DNA from: Podospora bellae-mahoneyi
Taxonomy: Eukaryota > Ascomycota > Sordariomycetes > Sordariales > Podosporaceae
NCBI RefSeq assembly: GCF_035222275.1
Contig: NC_085883.1
Location: forward strand, 1,860,001-1,924,000
Direction of reading: 5' to 3'
DNA length: 64,000 nucleotides
Shown here: positions 54,155 through 64,000 of the stretch, piece by piece
Layout of the letters: every line of letters begins with the position of its first letter
How positions within the stretch are numbered: the first letter of the stretch is position 1
Made by a program: the position numbers and the translations under genes
The notes under the pieces: model-generated
Told to the model about the DNA's origin: nothing
Database searches by the model: none
What the model saw: only the letters and a program-made list of their open reading frames with translations

Positions 54155-56327
54155 CAAGACACCACGGCTCGATCAATTATACCGTCGCCAAAAAATATTT
54201 GTCAGACTCCTTCTAGCTGTGTGGCGTGTCAAGCAAGACCGGAGTGTGTTTTGTCGTGTAGTTGTGTTGTGCGGGATGGCAGCTTTGACCGAGGGACCTA
54301 CGAAGCGAAGCACCTTGGCCCTCCAATTCACGAGACGTAATTAAGAGGGTCCAGCAACGGGGGATGGGATTGTGACAAATGGATGTCAAAACCTGATCAC
54401 AGGGCGGGCAGGTGAGTAGAGGCGGGTCGCACACCAGGTCAGGGTGGTGTGGTTGATCTTGGCCCCTGGCTTTGCAGATCTTTGGGCGAGTAGCGGGGCA
54501 AAAGAGAGCACAGTACGTAAGTGTAGGTTTTCTGATCGTTCCAAGGTCGGTTTGCAGCCAGTTGAGCCACTGTCGGATGTTGATCAGGTCGGCTGTGGGA
54601 GGAGGGAATATAGGACGGTGGGATGGTAACAGGAGGACTAGGGGGAACAGAGGGGACAAAATGGTCGTTTGTTGTCAATCGCCAGGTTCGTTTCGGTGCC
54701 GCGGGCGGTGCGATTCACGTGTCGATGGGTGCCGCAAGTGCAAAAGACCGATGGAGACTGTCGAGGTGTCGGCCTGGTCTGAAGCTAGAACCTAGAGCTC
54801 TAGTGACAAGTGTAGAGGGGGCACCCGCCGGGAAAGCGCCTCCCGCTCAAGTGTGCGTCCCAAGGGAGCTGGATGTGGGAGAGAGGAGTGTTTGACGACG
54901 GGAGAGAGGGGACTGGGGGCTCGGTCGACACGCTGGGTGGCAAGTAAGCGCAAAAAGAACAGATGAATGAGGACCCCCGAGTGGCGGATGTTTTTCCGAG
55001 GACTTTTCCCTCTCTCTGTCTCATCAAATGGAATAGTCTCCGCCAAGACGTTCCAAGAGCCCGCAGAAGTGCCTAACTGATGATGAATGGTGGTCCATGG
55101 CCCATGGGTGAGCATCGCACCTCGTGCGGTTAAAACGGCGTTGCTTCCTGCATCGTATCATAGCGCAGCTAGGTAACGTTTTTGGAGTAGGTAAGGTTAC
55201 CTGCCGAGACATCCCATCCCAGCCCAGATCTACCCCCCAATTTCTTACATACAGCTGTGAAGCTGTTGGCTTCAACAAAAACCTTGGAGCTCCCGGTGTG
55301 CTCCCAATCGCCCAATTCAGGTTTCCAGAAGAAACAAGCGGGGCCTGTTTCATCGGCCCCGCTGAAGATCGGCTCCACAGTCCGATCCAAAACTCCTGCA
55401 GGAAACCGTTTGCTTGGTGGTGTCTGATTCCATAAATATCAAGTAGTAAACCCAGCCCCGAGACCCTGAGAAAGTTGCCCCGAAACCTCAATATCCTCAT
55501 CCCTCTAGGGATTTATTATCTGACATTGACGTCATTTCCTAGCACACAGAACCGAGACGCATGACGTAGCATGGCTGCTTGCCCTTCAGCCAATCACAGG
55601 GGATGTGGACAAAATGCTCCGGGCTACACAGGAATGGCTGGTTAAGGCTATTGGGAGGTGATGAGGGGCACATGGAGGGGCAGAGAGGAGCAATTCTTCA
55701 GTGGTGTCTCGGGCATAACGGATTATCCCGTTCGTCTGAACCTGACAAGCATTTTTCTTTCTGCCAAGAGACCTCTCGATGGGCCTCACTTGCAGCTCAA
55801 AACGTAATCTCGACCCCGGAGCTAAGCTGAGCACGGCCAAGCGGCGATGGTTAGATCTGGCGTTAACAGGCCAAGATCTGTTAAGACAGGGGCTTGATCG
55901 GACACCAATTTCTTTGTCAGATGCAGCCTCTATTCTCGGCAGATAATGGCTTCGATGGGAACAAGAACTCTAACAGTAGCATTCATCTCGAACTTGGCCA
56001 TATATCGAGACAATGCCCTTTGTGACATGTGAACAACACAGCCCCGGGGCCCCTGCCATCCGATCTCTTCTTTGATCTCCAACGGAGTATATACGCCGCG
56101 CCGCGGCACTCTCTCTATGACTCGATCCTTACTACACATCACTGGATTGACAGGCATTCTCTCATTCCATCATGTAATCCCCTAATTTTCAATATCTGAG
56201 CTCACGTCTTGGCTTCGAAGCCTTACGTACCCTCTTCTTCAAACCCATGCATTAACTTCAAGGTCTTACATGAAGAGCCTGTCATGTCAATGTCAAGCCG
56301 AGCACTGCTAACCATTTACTGACCAAG

Positions 56328-56902
56328 GTCAGGCATCTTCCAGGAACACCACACCGATATCAAACCGATCACCATCGTCCGTGCCGATACCGAACCCCGA
56401 AAGAACTTCTCCGAATATCTAACCATGATGCTTGACACGACATACATCCCAGGATGATAACAAGTGTATATGAATATCGCTAACACAACAGATCTCTCCC
56501 GCCTCCGCGGATCCGCGATTTCGAGGGAACCCCGTTTCCAGCCTCTTTATCGAGAGGTCGATACAATACTAACATTCAGATCTACCCAACTCAAGGACAA
56601 CTAACCCATAGGTATCTAACTTACAGAACATCCAGGTAAGTCATTCACCCCCCGCCTTCAAACCACCAACAAAATAACAGGAAAAACAAGCGGCAGCATC
56701 CTCTTGAGTAGAGCACTTAGTCTTCAGGTAAGTCCCTCTCCCCCATTTTACTACTAACAAAAATACAGGAAACCCCTTCAACCCATCAGGGTTCAAAATG
56801 AAAGTTTTTTTCGCTTTTTTCTTTCAAAACTACCTTTCCCTCGCTGCCGTGAAATCCAAGAATAATGTTTCCATGTTTGAAACACGTCTCCAAAGATGTT
56901 AA
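56328..56902 (+). ncRNA. Candidate spliced non-coding or short-peptide transcript
   Basis: Two short introns with textbook fungal signals follow one another: 56636-56680 (GTAAGT ... CCAAC ... AACAG, 45 nt) and 56728-56768 (GTAAGT ... CTACTAAC ... TACAG, 41 nt), with a 47-nt exon between. Just upstream, three further branch-plus-acceptor pairs end at 56579, 56611 and 56626 (CTAAC followed by CAG or TAG), and another ends at 56491; a possible donor is at 56328. The joined exons have no long frame. After the last intron a 34-codon frame (56798-56902) starts MKVFFAFFFQNYLSLAAVKS with A at -3. The transcript could be non-coding, the leader of a tiny gene, or a relic. Boundaries are approximate. 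Confidence 0.4.
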
Positions 56903-57679
56903 GCAATAACCTATAAAACTACCCGATGATAAACTCTTTCCTCAACAACCTACCTTCCCGATACCCACGATGAGACTCCAGCAACATCTTTTTTACACGC
57001 GGTTTGTATCAGCGTAAGCCAAACCACCTACTGTCCCATGCCAAAAGTCTTCCAGAATGCTGTGCACAATAAACTTGGAGTCTGCCAAAAGTACTCGAAA
57101 CGAGGGTGCCGAAAAGAAAGAGTGGAAAAAGGGCGTTAAGAACACGTAATACATCCAAGATATATACATCCAAATTTATATCAACAGACCTCTGAAGTTC
57201 ATCGAGAGGGCTCTCAAGACACCTACCTACCTACCTTGGTCAGAAGCTATCTTTCACAAACCTCCCAAGGGACCCAGGACCTTGCGATACAAGTTTCCAC
57301 CGAGTACTATCTTCAATTCGCAATGTAGGCCCCCCCGCCCTACATCATACACAAAGCGGAGGGATGTAAAAAGAGAGCTGAAAACAGATGTGCCTATTCA
57401 GACAAAGACCGCTTGGCAAGATATTTGCGCTTCCAAAAGCCATCGGTTGAGTCATGTCTGGAAGTAATACACTTCATGCAAGAGATGTCAAGGTATGAGC
57501 AAGAGTTATGAAGAGAATCGCGACGACAAGGGCCCTGCAAGTGAAGCTCCTCGCGCACATACAGATGTGATTGCCAACTAGATACCTACAATGAACCACT
57601 TGTCAAGTCAACACACCCATCACGTAACTTCAGCAAAACAAAAAAAGAAGATTCATTCTTCAACGTCCACATCACCAGC

Positions 57680-57705
57680 AATATATATATATATATATAT
57701 ATATA
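57680..57705. repeat. TA microsatellite
   Basis: A (TA)n run of about 25 bp lies just beyond the stop codon of the ketopantoate reductase-like gene, in its 3' UTR. Confidence 0.85.
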
Positions 57706-57716
57706 CATGCCTTCCC

Positions 57717-59005
57717 TCACAACCTAGCCTTCCTCCCCTCTCTCACCATCTGCATACTCCTCAACAAAGCATAAAGCGTCCCCATCCTTCTCAACTCCAC
57801 CCCCCTCCGCCTCCCCAACCTGACCGGATTCCCCAATATAACCTCCAGCTCCATCCGCCTCCCCGCCTCCCAGTCAAGCAACATGCTCGGCTTGCTCCCC
57901 ACATTCCTCTCCGTGCTCTTCAATATCTTCTCCGGCCCCGCCAGCTCCCCCGGAAACCCCCTCCCAAGTATCTTCGGCGCCGCGTCCCAAATCTCCTTCA
58001 TCACCCCGTACAAATGCCGCCTCAGCTCCGGATCCCGCACCATATCCGCGTTCCCCAACCCGCCCGACAAGACAGAAGACGGGTTGAACGCCGCGTTGAT
58101 AGTCAGCTTGTGCCAGCGGATGAGTTGCAGGTCGATCTCACTCGACACGGTAATGTCAGGAATCGAGCCAAAGGCAGTCCAATAGTGGCCCAGCCTGTCG
58201 CAGTGATCCAGGCCGACAGAGAGGAGAGTCTCGTTCAAAGAGTCAGAGTCAGAATCCGGGGTTGGGGTCGGGGAAGGGGGCACCAAAGCCCCCGTTGTGC
58301 CGTCACCCGTTTCGACGCTGTTGCTAGTCGAGTTCGCACTATCAGAGTACGGCCCAAGGTGAAGGCGTGTCCAGCGGTTCTGCCGGATCACCCCAGGGGA
58401 GATCTGCTCCGCCGAGATGACAGTCACCCCAGACACAATCGGGTTGGCAGGAAAGCGCAGTCGATACGGCTCCTCCACCCCGACCCCGTTTTGGATGAGG
58501 ACTATACACGACCCCTCCGACACCAACGGGGCAATAAGAGCCGAGTCGTCTGACACATCTGGGAGGGCCTTCGTCGTGACGATGATGTAGTCCCACTGCT
58601 TCACTGCTCCCTTGGACGCAGCATCCGGTGAAGGGTAAACAGCCGCAGGGCAAAAGGTGTAATCCCCAAACGTGTGAGTCTGGAGCTTGACCCCCGACTC
58701 CTCCAAGGCGCGGTAGTTTGAGCGTGCGATAAGAGACACGTGAATATTATGATCAGGCTTTCCCCGAAATCATCAGTAAACACCCTTCTCTCTCATATGA
58801 AGACAAACCCCAAAAAAACTCACATGATGCAACCTCGAAGCATAAAAACAACCAACCGCACCAGCCCCAACAAAAACAACATTCACTGGCCTATTCCCAG
58901 CACACGGTCAGCTTACCTCCCTCACCTTTCAACCCTGATATTCCCCCAGGAAACTCACCTATCCGGATCCTCCCCCGCCTTCGGAGCACGATATAACCCA
59001 CTCAT
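57717..59005 (-). CDS. 2-dehydropantoate 2-reductase (ketopantoate reductase) family
   Basis: Exons 59005-58959, 58890-58824 and 58757-57717 (introns of 68 and 66 nt) give 384 aa. The family reduces ketopantoate to pantoate with NADPH in pantothenate/CoA synthesis; fungi hold several paralogues, some of unknown substrate. The Rossmann nucleotide site is VNVVFVGAGAVGCFYASRL, residues 18 onward, with the GAGAVG loop at 24-29; the next strand joins as HHPDHNIHVSLIARSNY across the second splice. IQNGVGVEEP and the catalytic KLTINAAFNP block (Lys near 255) are present. An insert rich in Ser/Pro/Asp (about 177-215) is not part of the bacterial fold. The C-terminal helical domain ends in basic residues. 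Fungal PanE-like paralogues make the exact substrate uncertain. Confidence 0.9.
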
Positions 59006-60322
59006 TATCCTCCCTCACTCACTCAAAAAACAAATAACGACCTCGGAAATGCAAAATACTGCCGTGCAACAACCCAAAGCCCGCCTTATCTCTCTTCACT
59101 CCCGAACAGTATGTATGTAACCCCCTCTCTCCTGACCCTACCTCTTCTTTCCCTGTCTGCTGTATAACCGACGGGAATCCCGGCGTATTGCCTCTGGTGT
59201 TCCCTTTGCCGTTCAGCCGTGTATACCCTTTCCCGTCTGTCGGTTCTCTTCAGGTCAACAGCCCCTTACTTCCCTTCAGCAGATAAATCCGTAAAAGCAA
59301 AAGCTTCCCGAACTGTTGCTATCGTTGGTTTTTGCCCAACTGTCGAAAACCTGATTTTCCGAGTAGGATTTTGCTGCTGCTGTTGTTGTTGTTGATGATG
59401 AGGGTTGTTTATCCCTCACCTCGTAATATGCGCTGCCGTTAGACCCGAAGTGCGTGTTGTGCTCAATTCTCTATGAGACTAATTCTCTGTGTTTTGTTGC
59501 TGACACCGTCCTTCTTGTCCTTACTGCTGACTGGCCTTGGTGTTGTTTTTACCAACCCAAGCTGTGTCAAGTAAGTGTAGTCAACCGGGAACACTTGCCG
59601 TGATAGCCCGCCTCGTTCTGTAGTATGATGGTCCCGTTTGAGAAACCCTTTGCCTCAAAGAAGCCGGCTCATGTATCTCTCGCCCGTCCGCAAACCAAAA
59701 CTCTCTCAACCCCGGCTCTCTTAATCCCCCAAACTTTCTTGACCAGGACTCCCTCAATGATTTCCTCTCCGTAATCTGATTTCTGACAACCTCACACCTC
59801 TCGCTCGCTCGCGGAATTAAAACACTTTCTCCTTCGTAAACCGACGTCTTTCAAGCCCTCGGTGGTTTGTGGCTACCCTTAGTCTTGTATAAGCGTCCCA
59901 ATCCAATCCAATCCCCCACGTCTCTCCCACAAGTCTCGGTGTAGTAGTTGATCGGTCGCCGATTGGAGTTTAGACCCGCTTCCCTCTCTTCGGAAATTTA
60001 GTGGTCAGAAGCAAAACAGGAAGAAGAAAAAAAGCAATGAGCATCAATCAACCTTGACCACCAGCGGCGAAAACAAAACAGATGCTGATTGATCACGTCA
60101 CGCAAAACTCCGCATACAAGATGGGATGGAGGGCAGCAGTCAGTCGGTCGTTGGGAAAGGAGAGAGAAAGGTGTGGTGTGGTTGGCGTGAATGGCGTCAC
60201 TAAAGTGGTGGTGTGGAGAAACCGCGGTTCGGTTCATCGCCAAGAAAACTGCTTTCCCTCCGAGGGAGAACTGCGGGGAAGTTTGAAGGGAAAAAGTGGG
60301 GGAGGAGAGGAGGGAGGTCAGC

Positions 60323-60338
60323 AACACACACACACACA
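60323..60338. repeat. CA microsatellite
   Basis: A short (CA)n run; other CA/AC runs lie at about 60870-60905 and 61337-61352. Confidence 0.8.
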
Positions 60339-60598
60339 CGAACAAACAATGGATAGGATGGAATGGACGATGCGAACCAACCCAACGGAACCGGTGCCGA
60401 ACGCGGCCAGCATCATGGAGAAAGAACTGGTCCGTAAAAAAAGTTTCCATTCTTTTTTCCTCAACTGTGCGAGCGGCAGTCCCCTTAGATGCCCGGCTTG
60501 GCGATGTCTGGGCAGGGCGAGGACAACCTCTACTTATACAATCATATATATATATATATGTGTATCACCTATAACATCGGCAAAAACAACAACATCAG

Positions 60599-60600
<2 letters not shown>

Positions 60601-60640
<40 letters not shown>

Positions 60641-60642
60641 CC
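60601..60642. repeat. CAA trinucleotide microsatellite
   Basis: About fourteen perfect ACA/CAA units; a (TA)n run precedes at 60544-60559. Confidence 0.85.
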
Positions 60643-63600
60643 ACCCAAACACTGTCTTCTCACCCACCAGGTCAACCTCCCTCCCATGCAAACAAAAAGT
60701 TATATCCCCCCGCCCATTATCACCGGAAATAACAACTTCATCACCATCCCATATAGTAAAACAACGTGTACTCCCCATCCTCGCCGCCTCGGCCTGAAGG
60801 ACCCCGAATTTCTTTCAACCCCATAAGCCAGTCAGCCCTCTCCATAAGAAAAAGCAAAAAGTGGCATGCCCACACACATACACACACAGAGACACACACG
60901 CACAATGGCCCAAAACGAAAAAAAAAAGGGTACTCATTGTAAGGTACTGGGTACTTGTCTGGAGCAAACTCAAGCCACCATCCACTTGGTACCAAACTCC
61001 AAGTCAAAAAGACATACAAAACCGAAAGAGAACGAACCACCCACAGCTGTTGTCCAACACAGCAACGCAACCCTCAAAAGCTTCCCCCCTCCCCGCCCCT
61101 CCTCCCCCCCCACCACCCTCTCTGTCTCTCCCACTGCATCGGGTCCAGTCCACAGACACAGAGGTCATCAGTTCCTCTTGGATTATTACCTACCAGCTTT
61201 CTCGCTGGCAAATCGAACGGCGGACTTGAACCATGTGCATCGCCCTCGCACACATGACGCCAGCTCCCCTCCGTCAGCTTGCCCCTCGAACGACGTTGTT
61301 CATGTATACACAAGCTTCGCATCCAACACAACCGCACTTCACACACACACACACATGCAGCTGTGCGACGTCAACAAGCGTCGCGTATCGGTCCCAGATG
61401 GCTGTCACAACTGCGCGGGGTATCCATCCTGTGCAACATATACAAAACCGACAGGATTGTCTTGCTGCTTATCTTGCGATTGTGATGTGTGCTACATATG
61501 GCCTACCGCTACTGCTACCCAACCTACCTGAACGTTACGAATTCCGCCTTCGCATATCCCCAAGCATAAGGGGGTTAAACAACAAGCTCTACCATCCCAA
61601 CCTGCCAACCAGAAACCGTTGTGTTTCCGATCGTTGACGTCGGCCGTCTGCAGAGTGATACATGCGTGCCGGTTCCGCCTGCTTTTTGGTTAAGCTTTCT
61701 ATGATAGCAACGACTTTCCCCTTTTGTTCAAGTTTCCCCGTCTGCCACAACATCGCTGACGGTCATATCCGACATCCAGAGCCCTTCCTCGACGAGTAGC
61801 TATCACAGCCGCTCCTCTCCGATGTGGTCAGAGCTTCAACAGCGTCGCAGGAGTCTTCCATGACACCCCTGTCGCAAAGGCACTCGGAAAACTATCCCAC
61901 ACTGGATCGGCCGAGGGTGTGGGACAGCTCCCAGGGCAACTGGATAACCTCCTCGTCATACACTGCAGCCTCCTGCAGACAAAACTAACGAAGTGTGGGT
62001 GATGCAAACTCTCTCGAACTTCCTTTCTCGTACCCATCCTCATTCATGCCCGGTAATGCACACAATGCCATGAAAAAGAAAGCAAAATAAAATGTAACCT
62101 CTACTGATTCCCGAATATCCTTAAAGAGCAAAACGTCTTCTCAACGCGGGCGCCCAGCAATGGGTCAAAATGTTTCATCTATGCCCTGTGGCATCCAGCC
62201 GAGTCAATGGGGTAGTGACTGCGGTGTAAGAAAACGCAAAAAAGCGAGATCCTGCCAGGGCAAAAGTGTACGAAGGCAAGAACATTGAGAGCAGAAACTA
62301 CTCGGACAAAACAGATAGACTTCCACTTACGTCTTGACCTGCATCTTGCATGCACACAAGTCGACGCCATCATGAAACATGGGTAATATTCAAAGGCTCA
62401 GCGGCCAAGTACCTCCATGTACACAGGACAAGAGGCTGCTTCCCCATGTCACCAGGGTTCTAGCCAAGTCGGCATCTTGCAGCATCTCCTGAACTCAGCT
62501 CCTGCCGATGTAGGACACATGCTTGAAGGAGCTGGCTGACCTCGATCGCACCACGGAAGCCAGTCCATCACCGACCGCCAAACGACGCTGCCCCTATCAT
62601 CTTCTCACACAGCAGACGGCGAGGCCGGGCCTCACGTGTGACCCCCATTGCGACATGCGACCAGCCCAAGCCAAGCATACCCATCTAATACCGAGAAAGA
62701 AGAGCCATCGAGGCTCGTCCACGACATGGCGGTGCTGCCCATGGGGGTCTGCCCACATTCAAAACGAACGTGGGAGGCTCGGGGCGTGGGGGCGATAAAG
62801 AAAAAATGAAAGCGTGTGTAAAATCAGGATGAGGGGTCATTGACAGAAGTTCAGCGCCCGATACTCGCTTGAGCTGCAGGGCTGTCGACCAATAATCTTT
62901 CTCTCACCGACATACCTACCAATCACCAACACTGGCAATCGGCTTAGTCCGACCGTCTCCCACCACCAGGTAAGCTCGGAGAGCTCCATGCTCTAATGCC
63001 TGGCACCAACACCACCTGCAGGGCAACACTCGACGAGTGACGCTGGCCATGTTCAGAACCCATCACCACTGGGGAAAGGCAAACCCCGCGCACCAAGAAC
63101 GCGCCCAGGCGTTGCGATAGCCGAGAACCGGGCAGCCGTGATCGTCCAAACAAGACTAATCAAGCACAGCATGAAGTGGTTCGATGGTTTCCACTACCGC
63201 AAAAATCCCCCGAGTCGTAAACGTGCAAGGGTCCTTTGGAGGGTTGGGGTACTGGTAATCCCTCGGCGGAGATGCATCTTCGTGATGAACTTGTCGCGAG
63301 GGTCGCGAGTGAAATTGGTCAGAGGACTTGGCCGCGCAAGAATTGCTCTTGGGCAAGGTGTGAGGTCCGATAAATTCCCGGAAACCCGCAACCCCAATGG
63401 AAGCTGCGGGGATATGCTTCTAGAACGTTGACCGAAGCCGGCTGTTTGGTTGCACAAACAGATCGACTCTGAGCTCTTCAGCAAGGGCCGAATGAGACAT
63501 GCTTGGGGGAAGGGGAGTATCAGCCCACCCCAGCTCGTCGTCTTCGAGAACCTCGAACTGAGCGCCACCACCTGCGAAGGTGTTCGTGAGGGTGGTGGTT

Positions 63601-64000
63601 GCAGCGCAGGCGTTCCGCCTGTCCGATAGGAATACCGCATGGAGAGAGAGAACACCCGAGGGCAACAGTAGTCAAGTCTCGGCGGTGCACACGATCGATA
63701 TCGATCAAATGTCGTTAGTTTGAAGAGTGTTGCCGAATGCCAGAAGTGACATATCAGGAACGAGGGCCAATGCGTCCTCGTGATTTTAACCGTGCGGCCG
63801 GGCGATGTACCGCAAGTGACTGACGAACCTGGCAAATGACGGCAGCCAGATGGCGGCGCTGAGTGATGGATGGTAGGACAAAGTCAAAACTACCTGCCGG
63901 GTCTTGGGCCCGTGGCGTTGGGTCGCAAAGGAAACCGAATATTTCCGCTGCCCGGATCTTGATATGGCCGCCATTTTGCTGCCGGGCCTTGTTGAGAAAA

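Larger units (their letters stand above)
54155..57716. other. Phytochrome promoter and gene-free DNA
   Basis: These 3.6 kb lie between the phytochrome start and the 3' end of the ketopantoate reductase gene. The first ~1 kb is likely phytochrome promoter and leader. A cluster of + strand splice signals at 56.3-56.9 kb is listed separately. A CCTACCTACCTACC tract lies at 57221-57237 and a TA microsatellite at 57680-57705. Confidence 0.5.
59006..64000. other. Gene-free 5 kb at the window end
   Basis: No protein gene, tRNA or transposon is recognisable on either strand. The first few hundred bp are the promoter of the reductase gene. The stretch 59100-60000 is C/T-rich and resembles fungal promoter or leader DNA. 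Several microsatellites lie at 60323-61352. Open frames near 63194-63974 (minus) are short, overlapping and without family features. It may be upstream sequence of a gene beyond the window. Confidence 0.5.

Noticed and set aside
56920-56990. GATGATAA and CGATGAG words resembling snoRNA C boxes
   Set aside because: No correctly spaced CTGA D boxes or terminal stem were found; not enough for a C/D snoRNA call.
61190-61245. T-loop-like GGTTCAAGTCC on the minus strand suggesting a tRNA
   Set aside because: No T stem, anticodon arm or acceptor stem can be paired around it.
63194-63974. Overlapping minus-strand frames at the window end
   Set aside because: Three frames are open over the same DNA, none with recognisable domains; a chance result in a stop-poor stretch is more likely.

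Overview
The window is nuclear DNA of a filamentous ascomycete, most likely a Sordariomycete of the Sordariales (Podospora/Chaetomium-like). The evidence is short introns (mostly 45-120 nt) with GT...CTAAC...AG signals, GC-rich coding DNA with C/T-rich intergenic DNA, and gene content typical of the group: fungal phytochrome, GH55 glucanase, Atg13, Hse1. This placement is inferred from gene style; no phylogenetic test was run. Exon structures below were rebuilt by hand by joining open frames at splice signals and checking reading frame and protein family continuity.

Layout: 1-5.1 kb holds the 3' end of PEP carboxykinase (+), a cytochrome P450 (-), a methyltransferase-like gene (+) and centrin (-). 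At 5.6-7.2 kb is BUD22 (+). At 7.2-9.6 kb is a gene-poor stretch with an AT-rich, RIP-like island and degenerate tandem repeats, which leads into a large acidic F-box-like gene (9.6-12.3 kb, +). A tRNA-Thr(AGU) lies at 12.7 kb, and an identical second copy at 30.1 kb. HSE1 (-) and ATG13 (-) occupy 13.1-19.6 kb, and a very large ankyrin/RCC1/BTB gene (-) occupies 22.4-27.1 kb. The mitochondrial oxodicarboxylate carrier (+) is at 28.4-29.7 kb, and a C2H2 zinc-finger transcription factor (-) at 31.0-34.3 kb. After nearly 5 kb without a recognisable gene come a secreted GH55 beta-1,3-glucanase (+, 39.2-41.8 kb), a DUF2461 protein (-), a PhyH-type dioxygenase (+), a small Ala-rich protein (-), a hybrid histidine-kinase phytochrome (-, 49.5-54.2 kb) and a ketopantoate reductase-like gene (-, 57.7-59.0 kb). 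The last 5 kb show no recognisable gene.

Functional themes: there is no biosynthetic cluster, virus, intact transposon or CRISPR array. Genes are individually regulated eukaryotic units. Loose themes are carbon metabolism (PEPCK, oxodicarboxylate carrier, ketopantoate reductase, P450), membrane traffic and autophagy (Hse1, Atg13), ubiquitin-linked adaptors (BTB protein, F-box-like protein with SUMO-interaction-like motifs, UIM in Hse1) and environmental sensing (phytochrome).

I did not find a convincing novel system. The most unusual items are a candidate spliced non-coding or short-peptide transcript at 56.3-56.9 kb, an F-box-like protein with a coiled coil and SUMO-interaction-like motifs, a carrier gene with both a GC-AG intron and an 11-nt exon, an 18-nt exact repeated CAATTG element at 21.6/21.8 kb, and the degenerate leader repeats at 8.5-8.9 kb.
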